In this document: piece after piece, positions 1 through 6,195 of the stretch
Numbering within the stretch: the stretch's first letter is position 1
Layout of the letters: every line of letters begins with the position of its first letter
DNA from: Pseudomonadota bacterium
GTDB lineage: Bacteria; Pseudomonadota; Gammaproteobacteria; JAKAQQ01
NCBI GenBank assembly: GCA_021828425.1
Contig: JAKARN010000093.1
Coordinates: 1 to 6,195 of the forward strand
Direction of reading: 5' to 3'
Length of the DNA stretch: 6,195 nt
Translations under genes and position numbers: made by a program
The notes under the pieces: model-generated
Database searches by the model: none
Told to the model about the DNA's origin: nothing
Seen by the model: the letters and a program-made list of their open reading frames with translations, nothing else

Positions 1-713
1 GTCTCATCCGCAAATATGCCGGCCGGGCACTCCTCTTGGCCGGAACCGAATGCAGCATCCATTGCCGTTACTGCTTCCGGCGGCATTTCCCGGTACGCGC
101 TCAAGCCCGGCAGGATCCGGACCTGAAAGCGGCACTGGCCCAGCTGAGTGCGGATCCGAGCATCCGCGAGATCATCCTGAGCGGCGGAGATCCCCTCACC
201 TTGAGCCGGAGTCGTCTCGCTTCGCTGTGCGGTCGTCTCAACTCGATCCCGCATCTGGCCACGCTCCGCATCCACAGCCGGGAACCCGTCGTCCGGCCCC
301 GCCGGGTCGTTCCAGCACTCCTGGAGGCGCTGAGCCGCTTCTCCCGCCGCCGGGTGCTCGTGATCCATGCCAACCATGCCCGCGAGATCACGCCCGCCGT
401 GGTTCGGGCACTCCACGAGTTCCGCACCGGCGGCTTCCATCTGCTCAATCAGTCGGTGCTTCTGGCCGGTGTCAACGACACACCGGAAAGTCTCGCCGAC
501 CTCTCGGAAACCCTCTTTTCTTCCGGTGTATTACCCTACTATCTCCACCAGCTGGATCCTGTTCAGGGCGGTGCCCACTTCGCCGTGAGCGACGACCGGG
601 CCCGTCGCATCCACCGGGAACTCCGGGCCCGCCTTCCGGGATACCTGGTCCCCCGGCTCGTCCGTGAGATTCCCGGCGCACCGGCCAAAACCCCGCTGGA
701 GGGCTCCATGTGA
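1..713 (+). CDS. epmB: EF-P lysine 2,3-aminomutase EpmB, 5' end missing
   Basis: This is a cytoplasmic radical-SAM, PLP-dependent enzyme that converts (S)-alpha-lysine to (R)-beta-lysine, which EpmA then attaches to elongation factor P. The frame is open from base 3, before the window's first possible start (TTG at 36), and residues there (LIRKYAGRALLL) already match the family, so the gene begins outside the window; roughly the first 110 residues are missing compared with the ~340-residue E. coli protein. The 4Fe-4S ligands form CX3CX2C (cysteines at 51-53, 63-65 and 72-74) within CSIHCRYCFRRHFP. The SAM-binding SGGDPL follows near 180-197. LNQSVLL, PYYLHQLDPVQG and the C-terminal APAKTPL are conserved; the lysine at 687-689 is the expected PLP Schiff-base residue. 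The short C-terminus without a KamA-type extension favours EpmB over catabolic lysine 2,3-aminomutase. The stop overlaps the next start by four bases. Family assignment is firm. Confidence 0.95.
   Translation, partial: LIRKYAGRALLLAGTECSIHCRYCFRRHFPVRAQARQDPDLKAALAQLSADPSIREIILSGGDPLTLSRSRLASLCGRLNSIPHLATLRIHSREPVVRPRRVVPALLEALSRFSRRRVLVIHANHAREITPAVVRALHEFRTGGFHLLNQSVLLAGVNDTPESLADLSETLFSSGVLPYYLHQLDPVQGGAHFAVSDDRARRIHRELRARLPGYLVPRLVREIPGAPAKTPLEGSM
698..703 (+). promoter_or_regulatory. Ribosome binding site for the FimX-like gene
   Basis: GGAGGG lies inside the 3' end of epmB, six bases before the GTG at 710. This strong Shine-Dalgarno match supports GTG 710 as the start. The ATG at 708-710 is in the epmB frame, where it encodes that protein's last residue, so it cannot start the downstream gene. 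Confidence 0.75.
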
Positions 714-2746
714 ACTCATCCGAACAGGATCCCATCCCACTCCTCGTCCTCACCCGTCATGCCGAACGGGCGGAGGCCATCAACACCCTGCTCCGGAATC
801 AGGGAGTGTGGTCACGGATCCGCAGCATCGATAGCTTCGAGGCCTTGGCGGAGGAGGAGCCTTCCGACTGGACGATCCTGATCTGGGATCCTGAACTCGA
901 TTGGAACTGGGCCTCCCTCCCGGAGGACTTGCAGCAGAAATGGGAGGCACTGCCCCGCTTGTCCCTCCTCGAACAGAGCCCCGGCACGTGGCCCGGCACC
1001 GATTTCATCAGCCTGGACGATGCCCCCAAAGCCCGGCAGATCATCCAGCAGACCGCTGAATTCTCGCGCCTGAAGCGCGATGCCCTGCAACTACGCTATA
1101 CGAACGAGGAAGGGGAACGGGCCCATCGCCTGCTCGCGGAGACTCTGGAAACCCCGCTGGCTTTCATTCAGGAAGGGCTCCATCTCTACGCCAACCCCGC
1201 CTACCTCACGCTTTTCGGCCTGGACAGCCCTGAATCCCGCTCCTTCCTGGACCTCTTTCCAGCGGGGGAACGTACCCGCATCAAGCAGGCACTCAAAAAA
1301 TGTTCCCAGGCGAGCGTGTCCCGTCCGGTCGAATTCGAGGTGCAGCAACGGGGGGGCCCTCTCCAGCTCGTGATCCGACCGCTCAGCTGGGCAGGCGAAC
1401 CGGCGATTCTCATCCTGGCACGCCGCCCGGACTCACCCCCACCGCAAACCCCGCCTCCCGAGGCAGTCCCGGATCCGAAACCAGCTCCCGTGCCCCAGCC
1501 GCAAGAGTCGGGAAGCATGGAAGGTCTCGTGACCAACACGGATTTCACCGCCCGGGTTCAGGAACACCTCGAAGCCGCCCTGCCCAAGCGCAGCGAACAG
1601 GCAATCGGCGTCATCCAGCTCAGGGACCTGCCCCGCCTCCTCAACGAACACGGGACAGCCATGATCGGGAGCCTGCTCGACGAGATCGAGCGTCACTCCC
1701 GCGCCATTTCCCGGCCCGGGGATCTCGTGACCCGGTTCGGATGGACCCTGTGCTACTGGCTCGAACGGCCGGCGGGAGAAAACATGGAGCAATGGGCAGA
1801 ACAGCTCCACCGCGCGGTGGACGGGAAACTGTACGAAGCCTGGAATCGCTCCCTCGTGATCGGCCTTGTCATCGGCCTCAGTTCACGGGTCCGGAGCTCC
1901 ACCCTGGAACGCCTGGTCCAGGAAGCGACCCAAGCCTCGCAAGGTCCCCAACCCGTCAATCGCTACCTGCCGACCGCCACCGCATCGGACCCACAGGACC
2001 TCGCAACGGTCATCGACCACATGATCGAACGCAAGAAGCTGCCACTGGTCAGACGAACGATCAGCAGTTTCACGACCGGCGACTCGCTGATCCGCTTCGA
2101 ACTGCGCTTGGGTTCCAGCCTGTTGGAGACGTGTCACTGTTCCTCATGGCCGGATTTCTTCCGGCGGGTGAGCGAACAGGGAGCACTTGCAGTTCTCGAC
2201 CAGCATCTCCTCGACTCCGCCCTCGGCTACCTCCTCCATCCGCCCCAACCGGAGCCGTTCACCCTCTACCTGAGGCTGTCCGGGGAGACCCTCAAAAACT
2301 CTGACATGGCCCGATCCATCGCCGAACGCTGGCCACAGCAAACACCGGGCCGGTTGGCCCTCCTCTTCCACGAACGGTCCATCGCCAACCAGATCAAGAC
2401 GGCCCGGGAATGGATCGGTCCCCTCCGCGCGGCCGGCATCCTGATCGGACTGGATGAGTTTGGCCAGTCTAGTTATTCCGGTCTGATGCTCAATCACTTC
2501 AAGCCGAATCTTGTGCGCATGCCCGCATCCCGTCTACTCGAGGCCGACTCCCCGCCGGAGGTAGAGGCTGACGATACACCTCCCGCCGAAACGGCCGCGC
2601 CCTGGTTATCCGTGCTCCGCGAAAGGAAAATCCCGATCCTGGCCACCGATGTCGATCGTGCACAACTGCTGAATGACCTCCTCCTCCACGGCGTCCTGCT
2701 CGCCCAGGGCTCGTTTTTCGGAGAGGACCTTCCCATCAAGCCATAA
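710..2746 (+). CDS. FimX-like REC-PAS-GGDEF-EAL protein with degenerate active sites
   Basis: A soluble 678-residue protein with no signal peptide or membrane segment, close in length and domain order to Pseudomonas FimX (about 690 residues). Domains by eye: degenerate receiver-like region 9-118 (the usual N-terminal acidic pair is absent); PAS 138-238 (EGLHLYANPAYLTLFGL); proline-rich linker 240-268; GGDEF-like 273-410; EAL-like 430-678. The GGDEF signature is GWTLC (344-348), so cyclase activity is not expected. In the EAL part, E464 (FELRL), E555 and D582 remain, but the metal-ligand Asn of NxS is R522 (LRLS), DDFG is DEFG, KID is RMP (603-605) and the Glu of the usual AEGVE is D649. QGSFFGEDLP (666-675) keeps the C-terminal loop signature. 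I infer a c-di-GMP effector without phosphodiesterase activity. FimX controls type IV pilus assembly and twitching; that role here is by analogy. Start GTG 710 has a good ribosome site and a 4-base overlap with epmB, which suggests translational coupling. Confidence 0.85.
   Translation: MNSSEQDPIPLLVLTRHAERAEAINTLLRNQGVWSRIRSIDSFEALAEEEPSDWTILIWDPELDWNWASLPEDLQQKWEALPRLSLLEQSPGTWPGTDFISLDDAPKARQIIQQTAEFSRLKRDALQLRYTNEEGERAHRLLAETLETPLAFIQEGLHLYANPAYLTLFGLDSPESRSFLDLFPAGERTRIKQALKKCSQASVSRPVEFEVQQRGGPLQLVIRPLSWAGEPAILILARRPDSPPPQTPPPEAVPDPKPAPVPQPQESGSMEGLVTNTDFTARVQEHLEAALPKRSEQAIGVIQLRDLPRLLNEHGTAMIGSLLDEIERHSRAISRPGDLVTRFGWTLCYWLERPAGENMEQWAEQLHRAVDGKLYEAWNRSLVIGLVIGLSSRVRSSTLERLVQEATQASQGPQPVNRYLPTATASDPQDLATVIDHMIERKKLPLVRRTISSFTTGDSLIRFELRLGSSLLETCHCSSWPDFFRRVSEQGALAVLDQHLLDSALGYLLHPPQPEPFTLYLRLSGETLKNSDMARSIAERWPQQTPGRLALLFHERSIANQIKTAREWIGPLRAAGILIGLDEFGQSSYSGLMLNHFKPNLVRMPASRLLEADSPPEVEADDTPPAETAAPWLSVLRERKIPILATDVDRAQLLNDLLLHGVLLAQGSFFGEDLPIKP
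1427..1513 (+). other. Proline-rich linker with two Pro-Pro-Pro motifs
   Basis: Residues 240-268 of the FimX-like protein separate the PAS and GGDEF-like parts. PPP occurs at 243-245 (1436-1444) and 248-250 (1451-1459), followed by alternating proline pairs. PPP is the classic motif that stalls ribosomes lacking modified EF-P. The linker follows the PAS domain, about 240 codons into a gene coupled to epmB. Confidence 0.8.
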
Positions 2747-2764
2747 AGGCGGAACCGGGCGGGT
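2747..2764. other. Convergent 18-base intergenic gap
   Basis: The FimX-like gene (+) and parC (-) end tail to tail with only 18 bases between their stops. The gap is GC-rich and has no room for another gene or a full bidirectional terminator outside coding sequence. Confidence 0.9.
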
Positions 2765-2766
2765 TC
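2752..2766. terminator. Possible weak hairpin between convergent genes
   Basis: GAACC (2752-2756) and GGTTC (2762-2766) form a perfect five-base-pair stem with a five-base loop, overlapping the parC stop codon. On each strand only a run of three T follows within about 10 bases. The stem is short and lacks a proper U-tract, so it may not terminate transcription; it is listed because nothing better lies between the two genes. Confidence 0.2.
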
Positions 2767-5059
2767 ACCCCCCTTTCGCCGGAATCGTCTCCACCACCAG
2801 ATCCTCCATGCGACGGGGCCAGGGGTCAGGCAGCAACCGTCCCCGCCGGCCCCGGTCACCCCGGTAGGATTCGAGTCCGGAAGCGGGCAGCAGGCATTGG
2901 TTCCGACCCTTCACGAGGCGGAGCCCTTCCCCAGGCGCCAGCGGAAGTGCCACAAGCAGCTGTTCCTCCTCCCGCCGCTCTGCCGGAATCGCAAATAGCC
3001 GGACCCCACGACCCCGACCCAGGCGGGGAACCCTCTCCGGATCAATCACGAGTAGCCGACCCGAAGAAGCAAGCAACACCACCCGATCGGCCAAACCCAG
3101 GGAGCTCGCTGCAAGAGCCCGATCCCCCTCGGGCAACCGGAACAGTGGGCGGCCCTTGCGGAGGCGCACCCGCAAGGCGGATGCCGGGAGGATGAGACCA
3201 TAGCCCCACGCATCGACCCAAAGAACCGGTGTCTCGGGCCTCCAAAAGGTGAGGGCCACAAAACGGGCGTCGGGTGGCGGATCCAGGCGGCTGGTCAATG
3301 GAATGCCGGGACTGCGCCCGTCCGGGAGATCATCCGGCCCCAGGTTGTAGACTCGGCCCTGGGAATCGAACAACACGAGTGTTTCCTGGCTCTCTCCTCG
3401 GCTGAGAGCCAGGAAGCTGTCTCCGCTGCGATACGTGGACTGGCTGGGATCCCAGTTGTGACCTCGCGCCGTCCGGATCCAGCCGCGCCTGGTCAGGGCC
3501 ACCGTCACGGGTTCTCCCCGAACAGCCCGCTCCCGCGACAACCGCTCAGCCGCAGATCGGGGCTGCAGGGGCGAGCGGCGGGCATCGGCAAACCGCTCCC
3601 GGTCCGCAAGCAGTTGGGCCCGCGCCATCTTCCGCAGACGTGCGGGGGAAGACAGCGTATCGGCGATTTCGGTCTCACGGGCAGCAAGCGTCTGTTGCTC
3701 TTTCTCGAGGACCAGGGATTCAAGGCGGGCCAGCTGTCGGAGTCGCATGTCCAGGATGGCCTCTGCCTGCCGCTCGCTCAGTTCGAAGACCCGCATGAGT
3801 TCCTCGCGGGGCTCATCCGACTCGCGGATGACCCGGATGACCGCATCAAGGTCGTGATGGACCCGGAGGAGCCCCGTCACCACCTCGAGACGGGCCTGCA
3901 CGCGGCTGAGCTGCCAGCGTAGCAGGCGTTCCAGCGTGGCCAGGCGGAACTCCAGCCACTGCCTGAGGAGGTCGACGAAGGGAAGCACACGGGGTGCGCC
4001 GGCCGGGGTGATGACGTTGAAGTTGACGCGGTAGTTCCGCTCCAGGTCGCAGACCGCGCACAGATGCTCGAAAATCCCCTCCAGCGGGAGTTCTCCCTCC
4101 CGGAGGGTGATGACAAGACGGGTGGGGTGTTCCTGGTCGGATTCGTCCCGCAGGTCACGAACCCACGGCAACTCGCCGGCCCCGACAAGACGGGCCAGCT
4201 CGGTCAAGACCGCAGACCCGGAAACCTGGTAGGGCAAGGCGTCCACCACGAGATCGTGTCCTTCCCGGTGGCAACGGGCCCGGCAACGGATCATGCCGGA
4301 GCCCGTTTCATACAGGGCCCGCAGTTCTTCCGGAGACGTCGTGATCTCCGCCTCAGAGGGGAAATCCGGCCCCGGAATGTGTGACAAAAGACCGGCCGGC
4401 TCTGTCTTCGGGTGGTCCAGGAGGTGAATCAGGGCACGGGTGATTTCGCCGAGGTTATGAGGCGGGATATCGGTGGCCATGCCGACGGCAATTCCGCTTG
4501 AGCCATTGAGCAGGACCCAGGGTATCCGGGCCGGGAGGAGGACCGGCTCCTCGAGGGTCCCGTCGAAGTTTGGAGCCCAGTCGACCGTTCCCTGGTCGAG
4601 CTCCGAAAGAAGAAGCTCGGCATAAGGAGAAAGCCGGCATTCGGTATAGCGCATCGCGGCGAACGATTTCGGGTTGTCCGGTGATCCGAAATTGCCCTGA
4701 CCGGTCACCAGGGGATAGCGACAGGAAAAAGGTTGCGCCATGAGCACCAGTGCCTCATAAGCCGCCTGGTCCCCATGGGGGTGGAATTTGCCGATGACAT
4801 CGCCCACGGTGCGGGCCGACTTCTTGAACTTGGAACTGTTCCCGAGGCCGAGTTCATGCATGGCATAGAGGATCCGGCGCTGGACCGGTTTCAGCCCATC
4901 GGCGAGGTGGGGCAGGGCCCGATCGAGAATCACCGTCATGGAATAGTCCAGATAAGCCTTTTCCACAAAACGGCCGAGGTCAATCGATTCCTGGGTTTCC
5001 TTGGACCCCGTGCGGGAGGGGTCCTGGGGACGGGGGGGTTGGATTCGCCTAGGCGCCAT
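2765..5059 (-). CDS. parC: DNA topoisomerase IV subunit A (ParC)
   Basis: Breakage-reunion subunit of topoisomerase IV, which works with ParE to decatenate daughter chromosomes and relax supercoils. It has 764 residues (E. coli 752). The winged-helix/tower core lies at about 27-500: GLKPVQRR (55-62), [20 protein letters not shown] (78-97), catalytic tyrosine Y138 in [22 protein letters not shown] (189-203) and DLRDESD (302-308). The C-terminal beta-pinwheel covers about 515-764. The absence of the GyrA box (QRRGGKG), together with ParC-specific wording such as [10 protein letters not shown], excludes GyrA. Position 98, equivalent to E. coli Ser80, is Gln, while Glu84 is kept as E102. ATG 5059 is the only plausible start: no start codon occurs between it and the upstream in-frame stop at 5114-5116, and the next in-frame GTG lies inside the conserved core. 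It gives an N-terminal extension of about 18 residues. No clear Shine-Dalgarno precedes it. A DPPPD motif lies at 593-597. parE is not in view. Confidence 0.97.
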   Translation of the reverse strand: MAPRRIQPPRPQDPSRTGSKETQESIDLGRFVEKAYLDYSMTVILDRALPHLADGLKPVQRRILYAMHELGLGNSSKFKKSARTVGDVIGKFHPHGDQAAYEALVLMAQPFSCRYPLVTGQGNFGSPDNPKSFAAMRYTECRLSPYAELLLSELDQGTVDWAPNFDGTLEEPVLLPARIPWVLLNGSSGIAVGMATDIPPHNLGEITRALIHLLDHPKTEPAGLLSHIPGPDFPSEAEITTSPEELRALYETGSGMIRCRARCHREGHDLVVDALPYQVSGSAVLTELARLVGAGELPWVRDLRDESDQEHPTRLVITLREGELPLEGIFEHLCAVCDLERNYRVNFNVITPAGAPRVLPFVDLLRQWLEFRLATLERLLRWQLSRVQARLEVVTGLLRVHHDLDAVIRVIRESDEPREELMRVFELSERQAEAILDMRLRQLARLESLVLEKEQQTLAARETEIADTLSSPARLRKMARAQLLADRERFADARRSPLQPRSAAERLSRERAVRGEPVTVALTRRGWIRTARGHNWDPSQSTYRSGDSFLALSRGESQETLVLFDSQGRVYNLGPDDLPDGRSPGIPLTSRLDPPPDARFVALTFWRPETPVLWVDAWGYGLILPASALRVRLRKGRPLFRLPEGDRALAASSLGLADRVVLLASSGRLLVIDPERVPRLGRGRGVRLFAIPAERREEEQLLVALPLAPGEGLRLVKGRNQCLLPASGLESYRGDRGRRGRLLPDPWPRRMEDLVVETIPAKGG

Positions 5060-5113
5060 GAGTGCAGCCCGTGGGCCCTTCGCTGGAAACGGGCAGGAGT
5101 GTAGCGGATTGAC
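5060..5113. other. 54-base spacer upstream of parC
   Basis: This gap separates the helicase-nuclease stop from the parC start on the minus strand. I see no convincing -35/-10 pair, no terminator hairpin with a U-run, and no strong Shine-Dalgarno just before parC. Read-through from the upstream gene is the simplest explanation for at least part of parC expression. Confidence 0.6.
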
Positions 5114-6195
5114 TCACCCGGGGAAAGCCATCAGGGGATGGAAACGGGCCGGCTCGAAGAAGTACAGGCCGAGTCTCAGGGGACCGGATTCCACCTGGCT
5201 GAACAGGCGGGCATATCGCTCGAGCTGGGGCCGGTGGCGGGTCTCTTCCGAGCGGAGAAAGGCCTCGAGATCTCCGCCGGCATGGCGCCCAAGCTTGTAG
5301 TCGATAATCCAGAACGTGCCGTCCGGTTCACGGAACAGACGGTCCACCCGGATCCGCGCGCGCTCCGGACCGGTCCCGCCCTGCAAGGCCAGTTCGCATG
5401 CAGCCCAGGGGTGGGGGCCCAGAATCCATCGGGCTTCGGGATCGCGGACGATCCGTTCCAGGATCAGACCGAGCTCCCGTTCCAGAGGCTCGACCCGCTG
5501 GGGTGCAATCCCGCCTTCGACGAGCAGGCGCTCCCACCGTTTCCGCGCACCGGAATCCGGGTTGTGCCAACGACGGCTGCGCTCCCAGCCAAGCCGGCTG
5601 ATCCACGCGCAAATCTCGTGCAGGACGAGTCCGAGAACCCGTGCCTCGTTCTCAGCCCAGTCGTAAGCCGGCCGGGCAGGGACCGGGGCCTCGACGCTCC
5701 CGTCTGCTTGGCTGGCCCCTCTCTCCACGGGCCACTCCAGGCCTGGGAAATCCTCTCGCCGCCGGAACCGGACCGCGGCTGTCCGCGCTTCCGGATTGGA
5801 CCCCGAGGCGGGAGCCTCGACGGGTTCTGCTGAGGAAAAGGCAGACCCAAAAACCTCTGCCAGAGATCCCTTGCGGGGCTTGGGTGTCTCGCCGGATCCA
5901 GCCAGCGCCACGAGATGAAGCCGTTCCCGCGCCCGCGTGGCGGCCACATAGGCCAGGCGGATCCGTTCCGCCTGGTTTTTTTCCTGTTCGATTGCCTTGA
6001 GGTACTGATACCATCCCCGGCGCCCCGGCTTAAGGCTTGCTGCATCCGCTGTTGCCATGATGACCTCCGGTCCCTCCGGCCCGATCCGTTCCAACCAAGC
6101 GAGCAGGCGGGAATCCCGCTGCGGGGGCACATGATTCAGCCCTCCCAGGATGACCACGTCCCACTCAAGACCCTTCGCTCGATGGATGGTGAGCA
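5114..6195 (-). CDS. AddA/RecB-type UvrD helicase with C-terminal nuclease, 5' end missing
   Basis: C-terminal part (about 360 codons) of a superfamily 1A helicase fused to a RecB-family PD-(D/E)XK nuclease, the layout of AddA and RecB in double-strand-break processing. The frame is open to the window edge; residues read there, TIHRAKGLEWDVVILGG, are helicase motif V, so the true start lies outside and the GTG at 6157 is internal. Motif VI is RLAYVAATRARERL (about 5915-5959). A proline- and charge-rich linker of about 85 residues follows. The nuclease spans about 5215-5665: GLVLH with its histidine at 5618-5620, an acidic CELAL, IRVDR, the catalytic IIDYK (Asp 5300-5302, Lys 5294-5296), and QLERY (Gln 5225-5227). 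All expected nuclease residues are present, so it should be active. The usual AddA is about 1,100-1,250 residues, so roughly two thirds is unseen. AddA versus another UvrD-nuclease cannot be settled without an AddB-like neighbour. Confidence 0.88.
   Translation of the reverse strand, partial: LTIHRAKGLEWDVVILGGLNHVPPQRDSRLLAWLERIGPEGPEVIMATADAASLKPGRRGWYQYLKAIEQEKNQAERIRLAYVAATRARERLHLVALAGSGETPKPRKGSLAEVFGSAFSSAEPVEAPASGSNPEARTAAVRFRRREDFPGLEWPVERGASQADGSVEAPVPARPAYDWAENEARVLGLVLHEICAWISRLGWERSRRWHNPDSGARKRWERLLVEGGIAPQRVEPLERELGLILERIVRDPEARWILGPHPWAACELALQGGTGPERARIRVDRLFREPDGTFWIIDYKLGRHAGGDLEAFLRSEETRHRPQLERYARLFSQVESGPLRLGLYFFEPARFHPLMAFPG

Noticed and set aside
36..38. TTG at 36 as the start of epmB
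   Set aside because: The frame is open upstream to base 3 and those residues align with EpmB, so the gene starts before the window.
1300..2304. A 334-codon open frame in another frame of the FimX-like gene
   Set aside because: Its product is low-complexity Arg/Pro/Gly/Ser text with no recognisable motif, and the overlapping frame encodes a coherent multidomain protein. Long shadow frames are expected in GC-rich DNA.
3458..3922. A 154-codon open frame antisense to parC
   Set aside because: It lies opposite the conserved ParC tower and coiled-coil region; the composition is what codon-mirroring gives and no motif is seen.
2765..5059. GyrA instead of ParC
   Set aside because: No GyrA box is present in the C-terminal domain, and the core sequence around the catalytic tyrosine follows ParC wording throughout.
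5138..5833. A 231-codon open frame antisense to the helicase-nuclease
   Set aside because: It mirrors the codons of the real gene, covers the conserved nuclease motifs on the other strand, and shows no domain or ribosome site.
6155..6157. GTG at 6157 as the start of a separate nuclease gene
   Set aside because: The frame continues to the window edge and encodes helicase motif V (HRAKGLEWD), so this is an internal valine codon.
1..6195. A novel defence island, mobile element, CRISPR array or phage region
   Set aside because: All four genes belong to recognisable housekeeping or signalling families, intergenic space is minimal, and no direct repeats, terminal inverted repeats, integrase or toxin-like genes are visible. 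The helicase-nuclease matches AddA/RecB-type repair rather than a defence system, although the missing N-terminal part prevents complete exclusion.

Overview
The window is GC-rich, fully coding DNA that most likely comes from a gammaproteobacterial chromosome. That placement is inferred from three genes: an EpmB-type EF-P lysine 2,3-aminomutase, a FimX-like REC/PAS/GGDEF/EAL protein (a type known from Pseudomonas and Xanthomonas), and a ParC-type rather than GyrA-type topoisomerase subunit. I cannot name a genus. There are no tRNA or rRNA genes, insertion sequences, CRISPR arrays, phage genes or toxin-antitoxin genes.

Layout. Bases 1-713 (+) hold the 3' two-thirds of epmB. It is joined by a 4-base GTGA overlap to a 678-codon FimX-like gene (710-2746, +). 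After an 18-base convergent gap comes parC on the opposite strand (2765-5059, -). After 54 more bases comes the C-terminal end of an AddA/RecB-type helicase-nuclease (5114-6195, -), which runs off the right edge. On the minus strand the order of transcription is helicase-nuclease, then parC.

How the genes relate. EpmB isomerises lysine so that EpmA can modify elongation factor P, which relieves ribosome stalling at polyproline. The coupled downstream gene carries two Pro-Pro-Pro motifs in the linker after its PAS domain, so its own translation should need modified EF-P. Its GGDEF and EAL sites are both degenerate, which fits a c-di-GMP receptor (FimX acts in type IV pilus control) better than an enzyme. 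The minus-strand pair joins recombinational repair of DNA ends with chromosome decatenation.

I found no new multi-gene system. The points most worth checking are the EpmB/PPP link, glutamine at the quinolone-determining position of ParC, an insertion in the EAL domain, and an excess of the palindrome GGATCC/CGGATCCG.
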